Below are positions 17,564-25,696 of a stretch of 27,642 bases of DNA, in pieces; position 1 is the first letter of the stretch, and each line of letters begins with the position of its first letter. The translations under genes were made by a program, and so were the position numbers. The notes beneath the pieces are model-generated. The model ran no database searches and was not told where the DNA came from. It saw nothing but the letters and a program-made list of their open reading frames with translations. Source of the DNA: Tritrichomonas foetus (Eukaryota > Parabasalia > Tritrichomonadida > Tritrichomonadidae); contig MLAK01000745.1 of assembly GCA_001839685.1 (NCBI GenBank), positions 1 to 27,642 on the forward strand, written 5' to 3'.

Positions 17564-17711
17564 AATGTAATTATTACGTTTGCTTAATATAATTCTTATA
17601 TTATTGATTATTTCTAAGTCTTATATGAATGGAACTGTCATAAAAAGTTTGTAAAAATGTATTAAAATAGAAATTAGAATATTCTAATTTTTTATAATTA
17701 ATATTTTCTAT

Positions 17712-19208
17712 TTAATGTAATTCTACAAGTATTGTTTGGCTGAGTTCTATAATCTTTTCATCATGTGAATTTAAAACATAGCCTTCGAGCCTTTCAACTA
17801 ATTCTGTTTGATCGAAAATATCTGTTAACAAAATATGATTTCTCATGATTGACAAAAAAGCATCAAGCATTAAAACGATAAAATCATTGGAAGCAATATC
17901 AGCAAAATCAAAACAATCTTCTAAATAAGTAGAGAGATTGTCAATATTTATAACTCGATCTGGAAAACGTTTGGCAAGTACACAAAACAATCTATAAACT
18001 TTTTCTTTTTGAACTGCAGTATAATTGTGCAAGTTGGCGTCAAAAATTCCTAATATATCATAATTGATCATTTCACCAAGTTCATCAGATAAATAAAGCA
18101 TATCAATGAATAATGGAAGAAGAGTTAACTGGAATTCATTTTTTCCATAAATAAATTGGCGTGATAATGGAACTAAAATATCATTGTTAGTAATAAATTC
18201 AATCGCACTTTCAGTATTATGGTGTAACAAAGTAAAAATCATATGTGATGTTTCATACAATAAATCACCTTTAGAAATTAAATTATAAATATTCATACAT
18301 GATATTTCATCAAATAAATCTTTCATCGGTGCAACATGAGTCAAGCTTAGAGTATCAAAAATTTCAATTGCTGTTTGCTGATAAGAAATAATCAAATTCT
18401 TATTTGGTTCATTTTTATTTTTTGGACTTTTTTTGGTTTTCTTTTTTCGAAAACATTCGTTTGTCAACTCGTTTTTAGGTTTTCGGAAAATATTTTCAGT
18501 TTTATTTAAAAGAAAATGTGAAATTGAAGTTAAGTGATAAAAAAATTCATATTTTTGAGATTCATCTGAATAAGAGTTTGATAATAATCGATTTAATTTT
18601 ATCATCACAGACAGTAATGTAGAAATTGAACTTATTATCTCTTTATCAGTTTTTTTCTTTTCATCATTACAAATGATCATCATTAACTCAATTAGTTTTA
18701 TCGAATGATAATATTCACAGAAATCTGGAATATCATAAAGAGTTAATGTGAAAATAGTGAATATTTTTTGGACACATAAATTCTCATGAAGCAGATCTTT
18801 AAAAGTGATACAATTTGATGTTACAAAAGAAGCGAATTGTGACGAATTAAATAATAATTCAATGATTATATCTAATGATAATCTAACGTATGGATAATTT
18901 CTGGTATTGATTAAATCGATTAAAAAGTTCAAAACATGTCCACTTGAAAAAACAGGAAATAAATCTACTTCTGCACTATGAATTTTATCTCTAAGTTCTT
19001 CAAGGAATTGTTCTTTGTTATCTTCAGAAAATATTCTTAAAATTGTTGTTTGAAAATCTTTATAAAGATCATTTTCAGGAAAGATATTTTTTTCTTTGTG
19101 TGAAAATTTGTTTAATCTCATAATGTCATAAATATCATCCTGGTATCCTGGTGTTAGTAATTCCATTTTGGAGTCAGGAATTTTAAATGTTAATGATTTA
19201 TAAAACAT
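17712..19208 (-). CDS. Helical-repeat (ARM-like) protein, member 1 of a local family
   Basis: A 498-residue, almost wholly alpha-helical protein with leucine/isoleucine-rich helix pairs typical of armadillo/HEAT-like solenoids. Examples are VLNFLIDLINTRNYPYVRLS and LVPLSRQFIYGKNEFQL. A basic Lys/Asn loop at about 240-268 (RKKKTKKSPKNKN) interrupts the solenoid. The N-terminus MFYKSL is nearly the same as MFYKDL in the divergent neighbour, and the order of helices matches, so the two are paralogues. Such solenoids usually bind proteins; no partner can be named. The stop is TAAATA. It is head to head with the next gene over a 91-bp spacer. Confidence 0.82.
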   Translation of the reverse strand: MFYKSLTFKIPDSKMELLTPGYQDDIYDIMRLNKFSHKEKNIFPENDLYKDFQTTILRIFSEDNKEQFLEELRDKIHSAEVDLFPVFSSGHVLNFLIDLINTRNYPYVRLSLDIIIELLFNSSQFASFVTSNCITFKDLLHENLCVQKIFTIFTLTLYDIPDFCEYYHSIKLIELMMIICNDEKKKTDKEIISSISTLLSVMIKLNRLLSNSYSDESQKYEFFYHLTSISHFLLNKTENIFRKPKNELTNECFRKKKTKKSPKNKNEPNKNLIISYQQTAIEIFDTLSLTHVAPMKDLFDEISCMNIYNLISKGDLLYETSHMIFTLLHHNTESAIEFITNNDILVPLSRQFIYGKNEFQLTLLPLFIDMLYLSDELGEMINYDILGIFDANLHNYTAVQKEKVYRLFCVLAKRFPDRVINIDNLSTYLEDCFDFADIASNDFIVLMLDAFLSIMRNHILLTDIFDQTELVERLEGYVLNSHDEKIIELSQTILVELH

Positions 19209-19299
19209 TCAACATTATAATGGAGGCCGTTTATTTTCGTTTATGGTGAAAAATTGACTATAGAACGTTTAAAAATTCATTTTTATACTCGTCACGGAG
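19209..19299. promoter_or_regulatory. 91-bp divergent promoter with three CGTTTA boxes
   Basis: CGTTTA occurs at 19228-19233 (as GGCCGTTT, an M3-type match), 19238-19243 and 19266-19271 (AACGTTTAAA). An initiator-like TCATT follows at about 19277-19281 inside AAAATTCATTTTTATACT, a block that recurs before the third family member at 22275-22291. The spacer must hold both promoters. All three boxes point toward the plus-strand gene. Confidence 0.6.
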
Positions 19300-20754
19300 A
19301 TGTTTTATAAGGATTTATCATCTTTTAAATCAAAAATAGCTGTAACGACTCTGTCTAATTCGACAGAAACCGAATGGGATAAAGATATTTCAAATGAAGT
19401 AAACAAAGATGATTCACAATCACAACAAAGAGTTTCTTTTTTAATAGACACATTAGTTAATCTTCATAAAAGTGAAAATCCTGATGATAGCCTTAAAACT
19501 ATCTGTCAACAGTTACACGAAAATGATCCAATTGATAATATTTTGCCAAACAGTCAAGCCATTCCAACAATAATTCAATATCTTCATGATCGAAAAAAAG
19601 AGTTTGTTTTGCATGCATTAATTGCCTTAAATAAACTTGTACGAGTTTCACCTTATACATGCCAAATAATTTGCTCAAATCCAACTGCTTTTCTTTTCTG
19701 TGAACTCTTGAATGATTCTTATTATATTGACCAATTAGGTCTTTTATTATCATTTGTTGTAACAAAAGATGATTCACTTGCTCAAAATTTAGTTGTTCAT
19801 GGAAATATTCTTTCAATTTTGATGGAAATTTTCAATCATGCAAATGAAGATAATTTTGTGAAACTTTTGAATTACTTTTATACTATTTTTTCAAATTTGA
19901 AACCAGAATTTTTTAAATCAAAGGAATCAACCATTGGTGGAGTTAAGGTGATTTCATTACCAGTACCTTTACTTCAAGAATACATCTTTTCTCATAATCA
20001 TTCAATCATTATTCCGCTTTTGAGAATTTATTTGATTGTTATTCAAAATTGGGAAACTGAACTTGTCAGGTGCCTGCCTCCTAATATTGTTCATCATTTA
20101 GTTAAGATACTTTATAATGCAGAGAAGTTAGATGAAATAGGTACAAGAATAGCATTAAAAGAACTCTTGAAAATTGTTCGTATTTGGATGTTAACATATG
20201 CAACAAATACGAATTTTATCAGTGATTTTGAAAACATATATCAACAATTAATTGATGGATTATTCAACCAAATTGAAAAATCGCCGGTTGCTTTACCAGA
20301 TATATTAGAGATATTTTCAACAATAGCTAACTATGAAAATACATCGTCTATTCTTGTTCGAAATCATCATTTAAATCAGCTTATGGAACAATATAATAAC
20401 TTTAACTATGAGATGAAATTCCACTTTTTAACTGTGTTTTTCAGATCATCAATTCATAGTCCACAACAAGTTATAGAAAACTGCAGTAATATAATTGATA
20501 CTTTACTATTAGATTCTTTTGACACTTTTGCAGATTTAAATTTTGACAAATATATTAATGAAATAGAAGCATTTTTAAAGGCAATTTATTCTTTATCTAC
20601 AATTAATCGAGATTTAATCACAATTTTCGATTATAATGAACTTCTTGAATTTTTGGAGAAATGTAAAAATGTTCCGAGATTATTTTACTTAAGCCAGAAA
20701 ATAATTGATCATTATATGGAAGACGACGATGTTCCTGATGAAGAATACCTTTAA
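19300..20754 (+). CDS. Helical-repeat (ARM-like) protein, member 2 of a local family
   Basis: A 484-residue helical solenoid protein related to the divergent neighbour and to the gene at 22323. It starts MFYKDL, has a short acidic and Ser/Thr N-terminal region (to about 45), then ARM/HEAT-like helix pairs such as AIPTIIQYLHDRKKEFVLHA followed by LIALNKLVRV. The C-terminus is acidic (MEDDDVPDEEYL). The shared segment order is a first helical repeat ending in a hydrophobic helix, a second with LxxLLxxL, and a C-terminal Leu-rich pair. Function is unknown; trichomonads carry many ARM-like proteins of this kind. The stop TAAAAA contains TAAA. Confidence 0.82.
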   Translation: MFYKDLSSFKSKIAVTTLSNSTETEWDKDISNEVNKDDSQSQQRVSFLIDTLVNLHKSENPDDSLKTICQQLHENDPIDNILPNSQAIPTIIQYLHDRKKEFVLHALIALNKLVRVSPYTCQIICSNPTAFLFCELLNDSYYIDQLGLLLSFVVTKDDSLAQNLVVHGNILSILMEIFNHANEDNFVKLLNYFYTIFSNLKPEFFKSKESTIGGVKVISLPVPLLQEYIFSHNHSIIIPLLRIYLIVIQNWETELVRCLPPNIVHHLVKILYNAEKLDEIGTRIALKELLKIVRIWMLTYATNTNFISDFENIYQQLIDGLFNQIEKSPVALPDILEIFSTIANYENTSSILVRNHHLNQLMEQYNNFNYEMKFHFLTVFFRSSIHSPQQVIENCSNIIDTLLLDSFDTFADLNFDKYINEIEAFLKAIYSLSTINRDLITIFDYNELLEFLEKCKNVPRLFYLSQKIIDHYMEDDDVPDEEYL

Positions 20755-20961
20755 AAACATCAAACATCAAATTTTCATCAAAACCAGAAAAAATGTTTTT
20801 TGTATGATAAAATCAACTCTTTTGAGATATAATATGAATAGAATATAATCCTTTGTAATGTATTTTGTATATTAAAACACTATATTACTTGATTTTAATG
20901 ATTATTTTATTTTAAAAAAGTTTGTTTTCCTTCACATCAACAATCGATGCATCTTCATGTT

Positions 20962-20969
20962 GACCGTTT
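20962..20969 (+). promoter_or_regulatory. M3-like box GACCGTTT
   Basis: GACCGTTTATTAACAA directly precedes the ATG at 20978 (8 nt apart). It is the best-placed copy of the box in the window and implies a very short leader. Confidence 0.6.
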
Positions 20970-20977
20970 ATTAACAA

Positions 20978-22141
20978 ATGGTTCTTTCATTGAATGAAAG
21001 AGATGAAAGCCATCGCCGATTGAGGCTACGCGGATTACTTAAACCAAAAAAATCAGATTTATTACTTTTAATCTTCACTCTTGCGCCACATATATATTTC
21101 TATTCGATAGCATTTCAACGCGTCAATTTCCAAGTCATTTTGACATCAAGGAGCGGTTTACTCAATACAATGATGGCAAAAACTCTTTACAATAGCGAAC
21201 TACTCGAGCAATTTAATAGACATTTCGAAAAGCATCATATGACCCATTACCAAGTCCTTCCACTTCATCCGCTTTTATACAGAATCGTTTACTACCTTTG
21301 TTTCCGCTCATGGAAACGGGCAACGATGGTTTACGTAATTGGCCTATCAATTTTATGCAATTTTGTTTTTTCTCGATTTGTGTATTGCGCCCGCTTTATT
21401 AAGAATCCGATCATTCCATCCTTAATTTTCACAGTTTATCCTTTTCGGTCACTTTTTCTCAGATCTGTCACGAATGAATATTGTTTGGTCATAATTCTCT
21501 TTTGTTTGATTTACATTGGCAAGCAAACTCGGTCATTCCGATTAGTTCAATTTTCATCAGCTTTGATGATTCTTTCATATGAATCTGGATTTTTAATTAT
21601 TTTAGGATTTATTATTGGATCGATTCTTTCAAAAAACCGGAAAACTTTCCGCTATCTCTTTTATGGATTTATTTGTGGATCATCTGTTCTTTCAATTTTC
21701 CATAAAATTATTTGTGGACGATTTTTCCCACTTTTCTTTGATATGCTGACATTTTATCGTTATCCTTTCCAAGAGCTCCTTTCGAATGCCCTAAAGATTG
21801 GTCAACTCAGACAGTTTCATGGCTTATATGGGTATTACATAATTCCTCTCATTGCGTGTTTGATGATGCTGACTATTGAGAAGATGATAGGAATTCCACT
21901 TTTGTTTGCGTTTTTGTATGCAGCTTCATATAAAGATATGAAGGCGATTGATTTGGCTTGTCCAATTGAAGCTATTGCAACAATTGTTGGATTTGATGCG
22001 CTCATCAAGCATCCACGCTTTAAGAATTCATTGTTTGTACTGGCGCCACTTTACATACTTGGCTCGTTTTATCTGACTGGTTTAATTTTCCAAGAAAAGG
22101 AGTTTTTCAGATCAGTAAACTCAAGAGTCTATACAATGTAA
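20978..22141 (+). CDS. Multi-pass membrane protein, possible GT-C glycosyltransferase (PIG-V-like)
   Basis: A 387-residue protein with a basic N-terminus (about 1-25) and roughly nine to ten hydrophobic segments, e.g. 27-46, 115-137, 145-162, 167-181, 190-215 and 223-244. LPLHPLLYRI (94-103), YPFRSLFLRSVTNEY (154-168) and SYESGFLI (200-207) resemble the order of motifs in PIG-V/Gpi18-type and related GT-C mannosyltransferases. The acidic catalytic residue expected in the first lumenal loop cannot be pointed to with confidence. Such enzymes use dolichol-linked sugars in the ER. Trichomonads are generally thought to lack GPI synthesis, so another acceptor, or another function, is likely. An inverted repeat CTTTCATTGAATGAAAG (20984-21000) lies in the first codons. 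Its bases are less A+T-rich than the ARM genes on either side. Confidence 0.6.
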   Translation: MVLSLNERDESHRRLRLRGLLKPKKSDLLLLIFTLAPHIYFYSIAFQRVNFQVILTSRSGLLNTMMAKTLYNSELLEQFNRHFEKHHMTHYQVLPLHPLLYRIVYYLCFRSWKRATMVYVIGLSILCNFVFSRFVYCARFIKNPIIPSLIFTVYPFRSLFLRSVTNEYCLVIILFCLIYIGKQTRSFRLVQFSSALMILSYESGFLIILGFIIGSILSKNRKTFRYLFYGFICGSSVLSIFHKIICGRFFPLFFDMLTFYRYPFQELLSNALKIGQLRQFHGLYGYYIIPLIACLMMLTIEKMIGIPLLFAFLYAASYKDMKAIDLACPIEAIATIVGFDALIKHPRFKNSLFVLAPLYILGSFYLTGLIFQEKEFFRSVNSRVYTM

Positions 22142-22181
22142 TGAATATTAAATATTTTCTATACACACTTGTTATATATTT

Positions 22182-22223
22182 GCATTTATCATGAACATTT
22201 ATGTATTTATCATGAATAGTTAT
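22182..22223. repeat. 21-bp tandem repeat, two copies plus a degenerate third
   Basis: G(C/T)ATTTATCATGAA followed by (C/T/A)A(T/G)TTAT occurs at 22182-22202 and 22203-22223. GTGTTTACCATTATTCATC after them looks like a decayed third unit. It is in the 3' flank of the membrane-protein gene. Confidence 0.65.
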
Positions 22224-22274
22224 GTGTTTACCATTATTCATCTGCATTACGACCAAATGTTAAGCCAAAAATTA

Positions 22275-22291
22275 AAATTCACTTTTATACT
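22275..22291 (+). promoter_or_regulatory. Initiator-like block shared with the 19300 gene
   Basis: AAAATTCACTTTTATACTT here matches AAAATTCATTTTTATACT at about 19272-19290 before the paralogue. TCACT/TCATT fits the trichomonad initiator TCA(C/T)(A/T). The ATG of the coding frame is 40 nt further on. Confidence 0.55.
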
Positions 22292-22300
22292 TGGCCCAAC

Positions 22301-22387
22301 ATGGTAGTAATCCTTGGCCTTGATGGAGAAGTATATGGATCATGCATATTTCATTTTTTTGGCCAAATATGTTCAGAATGTACATAA
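22301..22387 (+). other. Out-of-frame upstream ATG and 28-codon ORF
   Basis: ATG at 22301 is the first ATG after the initiator-like site but is not in frame with the long gene. Its frame ends at TAA 22385-22387, overlapping the main gene by 65 nt. Either scanning skips it, or transcription starts later, or it regulates translation. Confidence 0.4.
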
Positions 22388-23666
22388 TTTTGAGAAGATA
22401 TTTAGTCAAACGAATTACAAGAAAACCAATGAATTCAAGAAAGAAACTCTTTATGATTTATCAAACGAGATAGATATTGATCAAGAATATGAAGCCACAA
22501 ATGTTAATATCAATGAACAGGTGCTAACGTTAATGGATAAAATATCTGATTTATCTGATCAAAATGAAATTAACTCAATTCTTTGTGAAATAGCTCAATT
22601 ATCAACATGTGACTTTGATGAATGCAGTATTTTCTTCAATACAAAATTTGTGTTTGATTTATTAAAATATTTTCCTGAATCCAATAAAAAAATGTGGTTT
22701 TTAATATGCCATAATATTTTTATCAATGAAAAATTCAGCAGGGAACTGTTTGATTTTTTCATTCAATCAGGATTTCATTTAGAGCTCAAAAAGTCATTTT
22801 CAATTGTAGAAGAAAACGATTTTAGCATGATTGAGCAATTTCTTTATCAATTTTACACATATAATACTGAAATTCTTCATGAATTTGTGGTATTGATTCC
22901 ATTTTTCATCAACAACATTGAATCCAAAAATACAGAGATTCAAATTTCATCAATCCATTCTTTAATTTATTTAATTCATAATTGTTCGAATTTTTCTTTT
23001 GCAATTGAATCCAATTTAGTTCCATTTATTGAAACTACGATTAAATTTGCTAATTCCGACATTTTCTTTGAGTTACTATCTCTTATTAATAATATTTTTA
23101 CACTATTGAACACATATCAAAATTCTGAAAATGATAAAAACTTGAATAAATCAATTATGGCAAATTTTTTAACTTGCGAGTTTATTTCACTTATACAAAG
23201 TTATATTGATCGAGTTAACCATCATCAAATGAAATATATCATTGATTTTTATAATTATTTAATTATTCAAGATTCTACCTTGTTTTTTTCATGTCATATT
23301 TTAGATAATTTACTTGTACTTTATTCTGACGCATCTGTGAAATTAAGAAAGAGAATCATTGATTTTTTATCATATACATTCTCGATGATATGTAGCTATT
23401 ATTCCAATAATTTATCAAACTCATTAATAAAAAGAATACTATCATATTTTATGGAAATTTGCATATTACTTGAACCAGAAAAGAAACATTTTATATTGGA
23501 ATTGATTCATAATTATTTTGAATATGCTCCCGAAACTGTTCTTGAAGTATCTAGTGAAGTAGTATTTAATGAAACATTAAGAGAAATTATTGATGAAGGT
23601 GTTCCTAATGTTTTTGAATCTGCATCAAGTTTATACCAATTGATCTCACCAAATCTAGATTCATGA
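22323..23666 (+). CDS. Helical-repeat (ARM-like) protein, member 3 of a local family
   Basis: A 447-residue solenoid protein similar in layout to the divergent pair at 17712-20754: a short N-terminal segment, then alternating hydrophobic helices, including FVFDLLKYFPESNKKMWFLI and LVPFIETTIKFANSDIFFEL, and a closing Leu-rich pair. Asn, Ile and Phe content is high, consistent with the A+T-rich coding sequence. ATG 22323 is the first ATG in frame; the frame is open upstream only to a TTG at 22314. The next in-frame ATG is at 22335. The N-terminus lacks the MFYK start of the other two, so the true start or a small 5' change remains uncertain. Function is unknown. Confidence 0.8.
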   Translation: MEKYMDHAYFIFLAKYVQNVHNFEKIFSQTNYKKTNEFKKETLYDLSNEIDIDQEYEATNVNINEQVLTLMDKISDLSDQNEINSILCEIAQLSTCDFDECSIFFNTKFVFDLLKYFPESNKKMWFLICHNIFINEKFSRELFDFFIQSGFHLELKKSFSIVEENDFSMIEQFLYQFYTYNTEILHEFVVLIPFFINNIESKNTEIQISSIHSLIYLIHNCSNFSFAIESNLVPFIETTIKFANSDIFFELLSLINNIFTLLNTYQNSENDKNLNKSIMANFLTCEFISLIQSYIDRVNHHQMKYIIDFYNYLIIQDSTLFFSCHILDNLLVLYSDASVKLRKRIIDFLSYTFSMICSYYSNNLSNSLIKRILSYFMEICILLEPEKKHFILELIHNYFEYAPETVLEVSSEVVFNETLREIIDEGVPNVFESASSLYQLISPNLDS

Positions 23667-23781
23667 TTTGTTATTATTATATGTTTTCTTTGTTTAGTTT
23701 ATACATACTTATTTATGCTTAATATGTTTTATTTTATCATCAAGTTTCTTTTGATAACGCACATATCCTTCACCTTGTCAA

Positions 23782-23833
23782 AATCATAAATTGGTTAGCA
23801 GTGATCGCTCTTCTTTTAAAATAATTTATGATT
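23782..23833. repeat. Inverted repeat with 11-bp perfect arms
   Basis: AATCATAAATT (23782-23792) pairs with AATTTATGATT (23823-23833) across a 30-nt loop that is locally richer in G and C (GGTTAGCAGTGATCGCTC). Confidence 0.7.
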
Positions 23834-23920
23834 CCATTCATAATAAAACAAATTTTACCCCATTGATTCAATGAATGAGGATATTATTATCAATAAATTA
23901 GCCAACATTAAAACAATCAA

Positions 23921-24000
23921 CTATTATTATAAATATTCAGTTATTATTATAAATATTTAGCCATTATCATAAATATTCAGTTCTAATCAAAAATATACAA
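23921..24000. repeat. 20-bp-period tandem array, four units
   Basis: Units 23921-23940, 23941-23960 and 23961-23980 follow the pattern NNATTAT(T/C)ATAAATATT(C/T)AG. A fourth at 23981-24000 is more diverged. This is a small degenerate minisatellite in non-coding DNA. Confidence 0.75.
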
Positions 24001-24645
24001 TTCTTATATTTATCCAAACTAGAGAATAACCAGCAAAGCGAAAAAAAAATGTTTTTCCAGATGAAATCTGTGGTAAGTATTTCTAAAAAGACAACGTTGA
24101 AAAAACAGAAAGTACCAAAGAATCGTTCTATGCATAAATGAAAGGTAATTTTATAAAAATCTTCTATTAAATTTAACCATCATGATCATTAAAATTATCA
24201 TATATGCATGTATGTTGCTTCATCCTTAAAATCATTTTTTTGATTTCTTTCACATATGGAAATTCCAAAATTTGGAATATATAATGGACAAATTCAAAGG
24301 AATAATATAATGATGTGTTTATATACCAATTCTGGAAAATGAAATCAACAGGATATGTAACAATGATATTTCATCCAATCATGTATCATTTTATGAAAAA
24401 AATATTTGTGTTTGTTTTCAACCAAACGATATTTTTCAAGCATTTTCATTAAAAAGATCACCAATTACCGATAAATCAATTATGTTTGTTTATTTCATCA
24501 TACGATTTCCACAATCTCCCCCTGAAAACTCCATTCAAAGTGCATCCTTATATGAATAAAATACAATCAAAATGTAAAAAAAATACATTTCCAAATTTGG
24601 AAAAGAAAAATAAAACTTTATTTAAAGCATTCATCAATCATTTAT

Positions 24646-25425
24646 TCAATCGCTCTCATCTTCAGAGTTAAAATATTTTTGTTGCTTCTTATCAGGTGTT
24701 TTAGTCGACTTGATGTAGCTGTGATACTCTTCAGGCTTCTTGAAGTGAGCTGTTTTTGATCTCCTGTTCTTCGCCTCTTCCTGGCGCTTCATCATCAGCA
24801 CCTTGGCACTTTTTTCGTCTTCTTTCTTGAATGCCTGGCTTCGGTAGTAGCTCTTAGTTGGGGTTGGTGTCTGGTTTTGTTGTTTTTCGAACCTCTTTTT
24901 TGCGCGATCTTGGCCCTTCTTTTTGGCCGATTGTAATCTCACTGTTTGCTCCTTTTCAATGCCCCTCATGTCGATTGGCCTTACTGATCTATTTCTCTTG
25001 CGCGATTCGAGCTCGAATTCTTCGTCTAATTGTTGATTTAATAAATATTTTGGTATATCTGGCCGAATGACGGATTCTGGTGCGAAAATATCATCAAGAT
25101 CGATGTTGGAATTACGGAATTTCTCTGCAATTTGATCAACACGTTCATTGATGGAGTTATTGATTTGCGATATTGTATTGGAGTTGGCTTCTTGGGCACG
25201 CTTGACGCGAAGGTCTGTAATTGAAGATTCGAATTCGAGCTTCTTTGGCGGAGATTGGGGATCGGCTTTCTTGGCTGGTGGAAATGTTGTGATTTCGCTG
25301 GTTGATGGGGTATCGTAAAAAGATGCCATTAAAGAAAGGACGCGTTTACAAAATTCAGCGGGTACATCTTCGCAAACCGGGACAGACTTTGCACGCCCCT
25401 TTGTGGGAGTACCTCGTCGACTCAT
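24646..25425 (-). CDS. Basic protein of unknown function
   Basis: A 259-residue, lysine/arginine-rich protein without a recognised domain. The N-terminus MSRRGTPTKGRAKS is basic and unstructured. A short hydrophobic helix follows (FCKRVLSLMASFYD, about 25-38), then Ser/Thr/Pro linkers, a helical segment (about 75-105), and a highly charged C-terminal half with RLQSAKKKGQDRAKKRFEKQ and MMKRQEEAKNRRSK. It ends with an acidic YFNSEDESD. Nuclear, microtubule-binding or flagellar roles would all fit; none is shown. ATG 25425 is chosen; the frame extends to a GTG at 25476 but no ATG is available there. The stop is TGA, followed by ATAAA. Two TAAACG boxes lie 107-125 nt upstream. Confidence 0.8.
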   Translation of the reverse strand: MSRRGTPTKGRAKSVPVCEDVPAEFCKRVLSLMASFYDTPSTSEITTFPPAKKADPQSPPKKLEFESSITDLRVKRAQEANSNTISQINNSINERVDQIAEKFRNSNIDLDDIFAPESVIRPDIPKYLLNQQLDEEFELESRKRNRSVRPIDMRGIEKEQTVRLQSAKKKGQDRAKKRFEKQQNQTPTPTKSYYRSQAFKKEDEKSAKVLMMKRQEEAKNRRSKTAHFKKPEEYHSYIKSTKTPDKKQQKYFNSEDESD

Positions 25426-25531
25426 TTGAATATTATTTTTCTGATATTCAGAATTTGAATAGTTTCTTTTTCTCACTATAAACTATTGAAAATACTAACA
25501 AAGCTTCTCAAATGATCAATTCAATTATTTC

Positions 25532-25550
25532 TAAACGCATTTATTAAACG
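25532..25550 (-). promoter_or_regulatory. Two CGTTTA boxes upstream of the basic-protein gene
   Basis: On the minus strand GGACGTTTAATAA (25545-25550 core) and GCGTTTAG (25532-25537 core) lie within 19 bp of each other. They are farther from the ATG than the other boxes, so the leader may be longer here. Confidence 0.45.
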
Positions 25551-25696
25551 TCCGCTAAAAAATAAAAATAATTGAGGAATTTGACCTTAATTTAACTTAA
25601 ACCGCTTTTTATTTATTCAAAATACAAATATCAAAATAAAATACAAATCTATGTTATAAATATATACATAGTTTCCAAACTACATAAAAATATAAT

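Larger units (their letters stand above)
23667..24645. other. Gene-free region with small repeats
   Basis: About 980 bp between the 3' ends of two convergent genes. It holds the inverted repeat at 23782-23833, a 20-bp-period array at 23921-24000, and two similar palindromes, TTCCAAAATTTGGAA (24263-24277) and TTCCAAATTTGGAA (24589-24602). A 30-codon basic frame at 24049-24141 is not convincing as a gene. No RNA gene is recognised. Confidence 0.5.

Noticed and set aside
24049..24141. 30-codon basic frame MFFQMKSVVSISKKTT and on
   Set aside because: Too short, with no recognised ribosomal or other small protein and no promoter box; chance cannot be excluded.
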